A stretch of 64,000 nt of DNA from Pseudoalteromonas sp. S16_S37 (lineage in GTDB: Bacteria > Pseudomonadota > Gammaproteobacteria > Enterobacterales > Alteromonadaceae). The stretch is from contig NZ_JAAUWV010000006.1 of the NCBI RefSeq assembly GCF_014694405.1, forward strand, positions 62,001 through 126,000. The letters run 5' to 3'. The notes under the pieces were generated by a model that had not been told where the DNA came from, did no database searches, and saw only the letters and a list, made by a program, of their open reading frames with translations. Position numbers and translations under genes: made by a program. Positions 20,401 through 28,800 of this stretch are shown here, in pieces (the first letter of the stretch is position 1; every line of letters begins with the position of its first letter).

Positions 20401-23400
20401 CATTCGACGGGCAGTTGTGCGGCTCGACAGACAACTTGTACAGGTTGCGATAAGTGGTCCCATAAAATGGCTGTTCTAAGGGTGTCGTGGCGCTCAATGA
20501 TATGATTAATGCCAGCGATAAACTGCTCAAATCGAGCTTTACCAGTGATCTTTAAATAAGCTGGCATAACGTAGGGGTCATGCTCTTTGTCCAGTCGATG
20601 GTGGAACAAAATACCTTCTTGCAGCGGTGCCAGCGGATAGACGTCTTGGATATTGCTTAAACCGCCAGGTATTTGTGCAACAATTTGCTCAATATCTTGC
20701 TGAGAAGGACTAATCAGAGACAACATATCAGGTGTTAATTGCGTTAGCCCAATAGGTAGCGGTTTATAGTCCGGTGTGCTTGCTTCGTTACCTTGCTCTG
20801 AGGCCAATTCAAGTTTAGTCGCAAGCTCTTTTAAAACCGGGGATTTAAATACTTCACTGGCGTTAAGTTGATAACCTTCTTTTTGCAGTGCTGTGATCAC
20901 TTGCATAACCAACAGCGAATGTCCGCCTAGTTCAAAAAAGTGGGCATCTCGGTTGATGGGGGAAATACCAAGTATTGGCTGCCATATATTCGCCAGTAAT
21001 TGCTCTTGATGACTTTGAAACTCTACGGATGTTTCATTAACAAGCGCTCGATTTGGCGTTAGCTCGCTGTTTTTAATCGGGTGCTTTTGTTGTTCGACAA
21101 ACACCATCGCTGGTGGTTGTTGCCATAAAGGCTGTTGTAGTTGGTGGCACTGCTGCAAATAGAACTCAAGCGATGAATTGCTGCTATTTGTTGTCAGTTG
21201 CTGACACAATCCAGATATCGCGGTATTGAGCTCTTGTTCAATTTGTTGTGCAAATAACCCTTTGTTCAGTTCTAACGTTAACGAAAAAAGCTCAGAATTT
21301 GAAAAGTCATCGACGGATAACGTAAACGGGTAGTTGCTCGGCTCATCAACATGAACGAGTTGTACACCATTTAGTGCATGTTGTTTGCTTATCTTGTCGT
21401 CTTGTTTATTGGAATGACGATAATTTAGCATGGCGCTAAATAAAGGCTGTTCACCAGATAATAAACTGGCGCGTTGAGCCAATGCCAGCGCACTTTGCTC
21501 GTGGGGAATAAGCGCTTCAAGTTGTTCACGGGTGCGCGTTATTAATTGCTCTGCCGTTAAACCTGTGAGGTTCAACCGAACAGGCAGAGTGTTGATAAAC
21601 ATACCCAGCATAGCACTTGTTTGCTCAGCATTTTGCATGCGGCCCGACAACACCGTACCAAATACCACATCACTACGGGCACTGGCTCTGGCGACAACTA
21701 AAGCCCATGCACTGTGGAATAAACTTGCAGGTGACACATTAAACTTACGTGCTAACTGTCGAATTTCTTTACTAGTTGTGTGGTCGAGCTCATATTTGTG
21801 ATGACTGATATCTCTGGCATTGCCTTGGGTATTACTTAATTGATAGGGCAGTGTTGCAAAATCAACATCTCCCAATAGTTGTCTAAAGTACTGTTGGGCA
21901 GCGCCGTGATCATGTTTGATAGCACGTGCAACGAACTCTTTGTATTGCACGGGGGCAGGTAAAAAGGCATGCTGATCGCTCAGATAGGTCGCAATCTCGT
22001 TAAGAATGATTTCTACACTGATGTGATCCGAGACGATATGATGCTCGATAAACATCACTGCCAATTTGCCAGTGTGGATGTCTTTGGCAACTCTCAGCTT
22101 GATCAATGGACAGGCTTCTAAGTCAATTTCAACGTTATTTTGGCGGGTCTTTTCTTGCTCTGACGCTAATAAAGCCTTGCAGATGGACGTTGTGTTTACA
22201 TCCTGCGTTGCCAATTCAACCCACTCGACATTTAGCTGCGCATGTCGGTGAACCAATTGCACTGGTCTATCTAGTTGACGCCACATAATGCTGGTGCGCA
22301 ATACCTCATGCCTTTGAATCATAAAATTTAAGCTTTCAACCAGCTTGTTAAACGTGCTTATGTTTTCGACCTCAAGTAGTGCTTTAACAATATATGGGTC
22401 GTTTTGAGGCGATAGCATATGGTGAAATAAAATACCTTCTTGCAGCGGAGCAAGTGGGTAGATTTCTTGGATGCTCTCTGCCCCTAGGGGGACTTTTGCG
22501 ACAATGTCGTCAATTTGCTGCTGCGATAAATCAATCAGTGGCAGCATATCGGGGGTGATCTTTTGGCAATCTGCGGGAATAAGTCCACCAATGACTTGCT
22601 GATGATCCGGTGTATTTTGTTCATCCTCTGCCATTGCTTTGGCAAGCAAACGCGGGGTAGGGGTTTTGAAAAGTTGTGCCGCACCGATGGTTAAGCCTTG
22701 GCGCTTCAATGCTGACAACACTTGAATAACTAACAGTGAGTGTCCGCCTAAAGCAAAAAAATTGTCATCTAAAGCAATATCTTGTACGTCCAGTACTGTT
22801 TTCCAGCTGTCGATTATCAACTGCTCAGTTTGATTTGCTAGCTCTTGGTTTGTACCATCGATTTCGATAGTTTCAGATGCTTGAGCCGGGTTCGGTAATG
22901 CTTTTTTGTCAATTTTTCCGTTACTTGTCAGTGGTAATGCATCTAGTTCGATAATCACGGCGGGGATCATATATTCAACCAACTGGCTGGCCAATTGTGC
23001 GCGCAGTTGCTTAATATTTTGCTTTTCAGTTGCGGTTATGTAGGCTGCAAGCGCCTTATCTCCTTGTGGTTTTTGCCAAGGAACAACAATACACTGGGTG
23101 ATGTTTGGTTGATGTTGGATCACCGTTTCAATTTCGGCCACTTCAATACGGTAGCCGCGGATCTTCACTTGGTCGTCTTTACGACCGTTAAACTCAATGT
23201 GCTGATGTTGATTTAAGCGTACTAGGTCGCCTGTACGATACAGTCTTTGCGTTTGGTCAAAGGGAGATTCAACAAATGCTTGCGCTGTTTGCGTTGGTTT
23301 ATTTAGGTATCCTTTAGCAAGCGACGGACCACCAATATATAGCTCACCAATTACGCCGTGAGGTACTGGGCGGTGCTGAGCATCGAGAATATAGGTATGG

Positions 23401-25823
23401 GCGTTGATGTTTGCTTGGCCTATCGGGATCTCACCATTGTCTAGGTATTGGTCGGTAAGATGAAAACCAGTAGCGGTGACGGTTGTTTCAGTTGGGCCAT
23501 AGGTATTAATCAGAGTAGGACCAGAAAACTCCCTAAACCAGTGGTTTACTTTGGCAACTTGTAACGCTTCTCCTCCGACTATGACCAGGCGCAACGTTTG
23601 GGCAATTTGCTGGTGAGGGTAGCTGACAAGTTGGTGCCAAAATGCCGTGGGTAAGCTAACGATTGAAATGCTATGTTGCTCGCAAAAGTTAAAAAATTGC
23701 ACGGGATCACTGACACACCCTTGATCTCTTATTACCAGCTGTGCACCGAAGCACAAAGAACCAAATATTTCTTCGATTGAGATGTCAAAGTTAATAGTAG
23801 AAAACTGTAAAAACGTATCTTGCGGTGTGATTTGGTATCTTTGTTCAATATTAAGTAAAAAGTTAGCTAGTTGCAGGTGCTCAATCATGACACCTTTAGG
23901 TTTACCCGTTGTACCAGAGGTGTACATGACGTAGGCCAGATTTTGCAACGTGATCGTTGGTAAAGTAGCGTGTGCTGGGCTGGCTTTTAATTGCTGAGTA
24001 AACTCAGGGTCATCAATAGCGAGCAGTTTGACATTGGCACCGTTAAGCGCGTCATTTTTGACGAGCATTTGTTGTGTCAAGATAACCTCAAGCGCGGCAT
24101 CTTCAATCATGTACTCGATTCTGTCTTTGGGATAATTAGGATCGAGCGGAACATACGCTGCACCTGCTTTTAAAATCGCTATAATGGCGACGATCATGTC
24201 TGAACTTGGTGTAAAACTGACGCCAACTAAACTCATCGGCTTGAGTTGTGTATGTTCTAATAGATAATGAGCAAGTTGTGTACTTTGTCGGTCAAGCTCT
24301 TCATAGCTGATTGTTTTATCAGTACATTTTACTGCAGGCGCGTCAGGCCGTGTGCTTACGTGCTGAGCAAATAACGTTAATACGTCTGATTGCACCAGAT
24401 GTGTGGGCGCAAGTTGTGTTGTTTGTTTTGAAAACAGGACCGGCTCAATATCACCTAATGTTGCTGTAAGAGGGTTTGCAAAAGACGCTAAGTTAACAAG
24501 AAGCTGTTTGAAATGGTCAAGCATTGCTTGAACAGCAAAGTGCTCGAAATCAGTACAACGATAAGTGAGCTCCAAATGCAGCGAGTCTTGAGGTAGGACC
24601 GTGACAGTAATTGGGTAGTTTAGATCTGAGCGGTTTTGTATTTGTGAGATCTCAAACTCAAGTTTATTTAAATCCAGCGCTTTGTCCATTGGCGCATTTT
24701 CGTAGACAAATATACTGTTAAATAGGGGTTGCTCACCCAGTTCACTGTATTTTTGAATATCCGTTAGCGCGGTTTGCTCATATTCGCGCATAGCTAGGTT
24801 GACTTGTTGTAATTGTTGCAGCCACGTTTTGAGGTTTTGTTGTTCATCAGCATTGACTCTCAAAGGCAATGTGTTGATAAACAAACCAACAATACTTTCG
24901 ATATTGGGTAAGTCGATTGAACGCCCTGCAACAGTGACTCCAAACACCACATCACTATTTTGTGCGTAGCGCGCCAAAGTTTGAGCCCATGCGCCCTGTA
25001 GTAAGGTGTTCAGAGTTACTTGATAGTCGTTTGCTATGGCGCGAAGCTTATCTGACGTTTGCTTATCGAGTTGACAAATAACATCTTTGCTAAGTGAAGT
25101 GTGGGTTTCATTTGCAAAGCGATTTGGTTGCATAATCCCCAAATCTGTTGGCGCAGTGAAACCGGCCAATTGTTGTTGCCAAAACGAGCGCTCAGCTTGT
25201 TCACTTTTGTTTTTACTGAGCCAAGCAAGATAGTCTTCATACTTAGCCGAAGGTTGTAAAGTCAGTGGCGTACCGTCTGTAAAGTGACGATATAATTGTA
25301 GAAATTCCACCATAATGATTGAAAAACACCATGCATCCATCAAAATGTGGTGGTAACTACGGATAAATTGATAACGGTTATCATCCAGTTGCGCTAATGT
25401 GATATTCATCAATGGCGCTTGGTTAAAGCTTAATCCTTGAGTGCGTTGCTCGGCCAATAGTTGCTCTGTCTGGTTTGCTTGTTGTTCGTCACTGAGGTGA
25501 CGCCAATCTAAAAACTCAAAAGGCAAATGCACATGTTTAAATACCACTTGTAAAGGCTGTGCCTGAGTTTCGTGTACAAATGCACTACGCAGTACTTGGT
25601 GCCTGTCAACAACCGTTTGCCATGCTTTTTGAAACGCTGCAACATTCAAATTATCCATTGTCATGATATAGCGGTACTGCTGTAAATAAATACCGCTATT
25701 TGGTTGCATCAAGGTATGAAATAACATGCCTTGCTGCACAGGCGTTAGCGGGTAAATGGTCTCGATGTTTTCGGCTAATGCCTTGAGTGACTTGGTCGTA
25801 ATAGTCGTCATGATATTGCTCAT
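17430..25823 (-). CDS. NRPS: C-A-T-C-T-C-A-T with one A-less unit
   Basis: A 2797-residue NRPS. Order: C (HHILMDAW, about 157, with a DCL-like start YPLTPVQQGMLFH, which fits the upstream epimerase); A (YTSGTTGKPKG about 630, pocket read D-I-E-S-V-V-T-V-T-K, closest to codes for diamino acids such as Dab or Lys because of Glu at position 239); T (GGHSLL, about 1025); C-like (HHIVSDH, about 1258); T (GGHSLL, about 1631) with no A domain between; C-like (HHIISDH, about 1858); A (YTSGSTGKPKG about 2333, pocket D-V-W-H-F-I-L-V-V-K, Ser-like but with two changed positions); T (GGHSI, about 2732). Both HHxxxDH domains are preceded by near-identical linkers beginning TPDML. The ATG directly follows the preceding NRPS stop. 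Residue choice for both A domains is inference by hand alignment. Confidence 0.93.
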   Translation of the reverse strand: MSNIMTTITTKSLKALAENIETIYPLTPVQQGMLFHTLMQPNSGIYLQQYRYIMTMDNLNVAAFQKAWQTVVDRHQVLRSAFVHETQAQPLQVVFKHVHLPFEFLDWRHLSDEQQANQTEQLLAEQRTQGLSFNQAPLMNITLAQLDDNRYQFIRSYHHILMDAWCFSIIMVEFLQLYRHFTDGTPLTLQPSAKYEDYLAWLSKNKSEQAERSFWQQQLAGFTAPTDLGIMQPNRFANETHTSLSKDVICQLDKQTSDKLRAIANDYQVTLNTLLQGAWAQTLARYAQNSDVVFGVTVAGRSIDLPNIESIVGLFINTLPLRVNADEQQNLKTWLQQLQQVNLAMREYEQTALTDIQKYSELGEQPLFNSIFVYENAPMDKALDLNKLEFEISQIQNRSDLNYPITVTVLPQDSLHLELTYRCTDFEHFAVQAMLDHFKQLLVNLASFANPLTATLGDIEPVLFSKQTTQLAPTHLVQSDVLTLFAQHVSTRPDAPAVKCTDKTISYEELDRQSTQLAHYLLEHTQLKPMSLVGVSFTPSSDMIVAIIAILKAGAAYVPLDPNYPKDRIEYMIEDAALEVILTQQMLVKNDALNGANVKLLAIDDPEFTQQLKASPAHATLPTITLQNLAYVMYTSGTTGKPKGVMIEHLQLANFLLNIEQRYQITPQDTFLQFSTINFDISIEEIFGSLCFGAQLVIRDQGCVSDPVQFFNFCEQHSISIVSLPTAFWHQLVSYPHQQIAQTLRLVIVGGEALQVAKVNHWFREFSGPTLINTYGPTETTVTATGFHLTDQYLDNGEIPIGQANINAHTYILDAQHRPVPHGVIGELYIGGPSLAKGYLNKPTQTAQAFVESPFDQTQRLYRTGDLVRLNQHQHIEFNGRKDDQVKIRGYRIEVAEIETVIQHQPNITQCIVVPWQKPQGDKALAAYITATEKQNIKQLRAQLASQLVEYMIPAVIIELDALPLTSNGKIDKKALPNPAQASETIEIDGTNQELANQTEQLIIDSWKTVLDVQDIALDDNFFALGGHSLLVIQVLSALKRQGLTIGAAQLFKTPTPRLLAKAMAEDEQNTPDHQQVIGGLIPADCQKITPDMLPLIDLSQQQIDDIVAKVPLGAESIQEIYPLAPLQEGILFHHMLSPQNDPYIVKALLEVENISTFNKLVESLNFMIQRHEVLRTSIMWRQLDRPVQLVHRHAQLNVEWVELATQDVNTTSICKALLASEQEKTRQNNVEIDLEACPLIKLRVAKDIHTGKLAVMFIEHHIVSDHISVEIILNEIATYLSDQHAFLPAPVQYKEFVARAIKHDHGAAQQYFRQLLGDVDFATLPYQLSNTQGNARDISHHKYELDHTTSKEIRQLARKFNVSPASLFHSAWALVVARASARSDVVFGTVLSGRMQNAEQTSAMLGMFINTLPVRLNLTGLTAEQLITRTREQLEALIPHEQSALALAQRASLLSGEQPLFSAMLNYRHSNKQDDKISKQHALNGVQLVHVDEPSNYPFTLSVDDFSNSELFSLTLELNKGLFAQQIEQELNTAISGLCQQLTTNSSNSSLEFYLQQCHQLQQPLWQQPPAMVFVEQQKHPIKNSELTPNRALVNETSVEFQSHQEQLLANIWQPILGISPINRDAHFFELGGHSLLVMQVITALQKEGYQLNASEVFKSPVLKELATKLELASEQGNEASTPDYKPLPIGLTQLTPDMLSLISPSQQDIEQIVAQIPGGLSNIQDVYPLAPLQEGILFHHRLDKEHDPYVMPAYLKITGKARFEQFIAGINHIIERHDTLRTAILWDHLSQPVQVVCRAAQLPVEWVELDPSKDYLTQLQNRDAQQTLSLNLQEAPLLKVSVAHDQANDEFVIRLLDHHIISDHVSMAIVQQELEMLFKDPQHLLPKPVQYRGFISQLQHSQTAKKLDAERFFSHQLSGFTEPSTPFALALKQSQSTYINELDSLLAASLSQQIRTTATKLKLNPATLFHSAFAMVIAACSNKEDVVFGTVMSGRLQGTKGSESMLGMFINTLPLRIKLTDLTPIELVRQTQHNLMGLLPFEQSALSEIQRYSELTGETQLFTSLLNYRHTQKKNVDEHNALIGLEFIDPKERTNYPFAIAVDDYGDDFLLNIQVQHPLNAQRVEQYMITALTQLTSALDVEQSYPIMHYSVVPLSEQATLLTHQVETAEYAHDACLYELLEQQLTLMTDLTHDALIFGNKSMSYQEFDEKTNQLARFLIEQGVEHNDYVAIAMERSFEMVIAIWAILKAGAAYLPLDVNLPAARIDTILTDSNAKLLLTQHALTQQFSRDYCQTVTVDETSFSNIIDAYSRSALVRKHKQSALSNAYIFYTSGSTGKPKGVICNHQGVVNLAQWLKKQYPLQPSDKVLQKTPYNFDVSVWEFIWPIISGATLVIAKPEGHKDARYLTQIIEQQQISHLHFVPSMLSLMLSDGDWRRCQSVKQVFCIGEALSYELQQTFFAQPNQQAELHNLYGPTEASVVVSHWQCRAEAERKLVPIGKPIQNTQLLVLDRHNKLAPMGAEGELYIGGVCLAKGYLNRPELSAKQFIEHPFATQHGERLYRTGDLVSILDDGNFDYLGRLDHQVKIRGLRIELGEIEFVLNQHHAINTAQVAVKMNQRNEPNLVAYLMLQQQNTANTDMGHLSAELKAHLNGLLPSYMVPEHYVQVAQWPLSSNGKINKSQLPEPNFINHQQQVLEATTDIEHKVVEVWSQLLNLPIKHISMDSNFFELGGHSILAMKLISAIETQFNLSLSLNSLFSSPTIQSIAQQIEDSQGLQSNELDFMEQLLNEFEDQE

Positions 25824-28800
25824 TTAATGCTGTGTCGGTTGCGTGCTGCGGCTACTAGGAAGTGTCAGCTCATTGAGTAAACGAATAAATGCTTGGTCGT
25901 CTATGTTGGCAAGCGTAAAGTCAGCCCCCGTCGCTCGTCCAAAATTGCTGTCGAGGCAGTGGGCAATAATTGCCATTAAGTTGTCGTTGAACGCTTGAAC
26001 AATGTCGTCCATATTGCTAAAAGCGCTATGCAACTTGGGGTAACTCCAATGAATGTGCAGCTGTTGGTTTTCAACCAGAATATTAATATCTAGTAAATGT
26101 GCTCGGCGGTTGTTAGCGTCTCGAGTTGCTGGTACCAGTCCATGTTTGAGGCTAAAGTGCTCATTTATATCGTTGTTGCGACTTCCTAAGAAATTAAATG
26201 ACACAAGATCGGAGTTTCCAGTCGTCATTACGTCGTTTTGGGGTTGCAAGTAGCGTAGCAAGCCATAGCCAATGCCTTTGTTTGGCATAAAACGTAATTG
26301 CTCTTTCGTCGCAATTATATTTCTTTCAATACAGCCGGTTACGCTAAATTTTTGCGCAAAACGAGTGGTAAACCAAGCAACGGTGCGTGAGACATCTTGC
26401 TCCTCCTGTTGCGCTAATAAATGTGCTTCTCGACCATGACCTTCAAGATCGATGGTAATTGCAGGTAGTTGCCAATGAGTACACAGCGTTTTTGTCAGCG
26501 CACTTAGCAACAACTCCTGAGTGCTGGTGTTGTAGGCTAAGTTAGCGTTGCTTAGCAGTTGCTTTGTCGTAGTGCTGTCAAGCGACGTCACTATCGTTTG
26601 TGCATCTTGGTATAGGTTGTCAGTTTGCTCAGCAAATAGCGCAGATGTCTGTAATTGAGACTGCCAATAGGTTTGCTGCTTCAAAATAGTTGGGTCGCTC
26701 GACAATTTAGTCAGATAGCGTTGCCATTGATCAAATTCATACTGAACATCAGGTAGTGTGTGAGACGTTCCTTGGCAGATAGCATGATAGGCGCTGAGCA
26801 AATCGTCCAAAATCACTTGCCACGAGAGGGCGTCAACAACAAGGTGGTGTGCGGTACATAACAAAACGTTATCGGTCTTAAAGTGTACAAATCTCACCAG
26901 TGGAGCTTGAGACAAATTAAATTGGCTTTGGAAAGTTTTAAATGTTGCCTCACACGCTGCTTGCGTTGTTTGCTGAACAGCATCTGCAAGCCACGCTTGT
27001 TGATATGGGTTGTACTGTTGCTGCCATTGTCCATTTGAGTTGCTAAAAGACAAACGTAGCGCGGCATGAGTTTGCAGTACTTGTGCAGCAGCTTGTTGCA
27101 ACGCATTAAAGTTTAGTTCGCTATGAATATTGAGCTGAACTGATTGGTTCCAATAGTGGGGGTTTGCAAGCCGTTGCTCAAAAAACCAATGTTGAATTGG
27201 TGTTAAAGGAAAGGGTGCTTCACTGAGTTTTTCCTTATGCGGTGTTTGCTTAGCAGCAGGCTGATTTGAAAGCTGCAAATGCACCATGAGTTTAGCAACA
27301 CTCTTATGGGTGAAGATATCTTTAGGCAGTAGTTGGATACCCGCTTTTCTTGCTTTAGCAACAAGCTGTAGGCTCAAGATTGAATCACCGCCAACCGCAA
27401 AGAAGTCATCATGTGCTTGAACATCAGGATTATTTAATGTTTCTCGCACAATCGTTAGAAGAACTTGTTGCTCTTTTGGTATGTTGGCTTCAATCAGCTG
27501 TGCGACTAACTTGCGTATAGTCTTGTATTCAAATAGCTGCTGAGGTTTGATGTTAATACTGTGTTTACGTGCTTGAGCAATGACTTGTAAGCCCAGGATT
27601 GAGTCACCACCAACACTAAAAAAGTCATCTTCCACACCGATGTTAGGGCGGTTCAGCAAAGATTGCCATATGTCGAGTAGTTGCTGCTCAAGTTTTAGAT
27701 GTTCATCAGATAACGCAGTCGGTGCATCGGTTGCTCGTTGTGATTCAGTCTCGCGCTGTGCAACATCGTGAATGAGCGATTTTCGGTCAATTTTACCATT
27801 TGCTAGCCTTGGTAGTTGTTCTACTCGATACCATTGGGCAGGCACCATATAAGGAGGAAGTAATAAAGCTATCTGCTCTTTTAGTTGTTGTTGCTGTGGC
27901 TCATCAGCAACCACATATGCGATAAGCTGAGTTTGATTATCGTCATTTTTGTAAGCCACAACAGCGGCTTGTTCGATGTGTTGTTTGAGAGCAGCTTCCA
28001 CTTCTCCTAATTCAACACGATAGCCACGGATTTTTATTTGGTCATCATTACGACCAAGGAAGTAGACCAAACCGTCATTGATTACGACGCTGTCGCCAGT
28101 GCGATACCATCGCTGACCTTGTCGCTCATAAAATTTCTCATCAGTCATCTGGCATTGATTTAAATAACCATTTGCCAGTGCCGGTCCGCCAATATGCAGT
28201 TCACCAGCGAGGCCTAGAGCTTGTAATTGGCCGCTCGCATCGACGACTTTTATGTCGTAGTTTTGTAGAGGCGAGCCAATAGGCGCAGTGGTTGTAGCTG
28301 GATGCTCGGACACCTTGTGTACTAGGGCACCAATTGTGGCTTCAGTTGGTCCATAGTGATTAAATATCTCAAGTGAAGGCGCATAATCTTTAACCGCTGC
28401 AATAACTTGTTGCGTTAATGCTTCGCCACCAAATATCAGGGCTTGAGAAGGAAGTAGCGCTGCATTTGACTCAGCTTGTAATAAACCATAAAAGTGCGAC
28501 GGTACGATTTTCAAACAATCTATAGGATACTGTTTGAGTTCATTTACCAATGCTTGGCTGTCTAATGCAAGATGCTCGTTTAAGATGCGATATTCTCGAC
28601 CAGTCAACAGCGCGCCAAAAAGAGCGGTATAACCTAAATCCGCACTATGTTTAGACAAACTGGTCATGCTTGCCGTTTGGCTTAAAGGTATTGCGTGGCT
28701 TAGGGCATTGACATAATGTACCAAGTTGCTGTGGGTGAGCTGGACCGCTTTAGGTTGGCCCGTCGAGCCTGATGTGTAAATCAGATACGCTTCATCTTGA

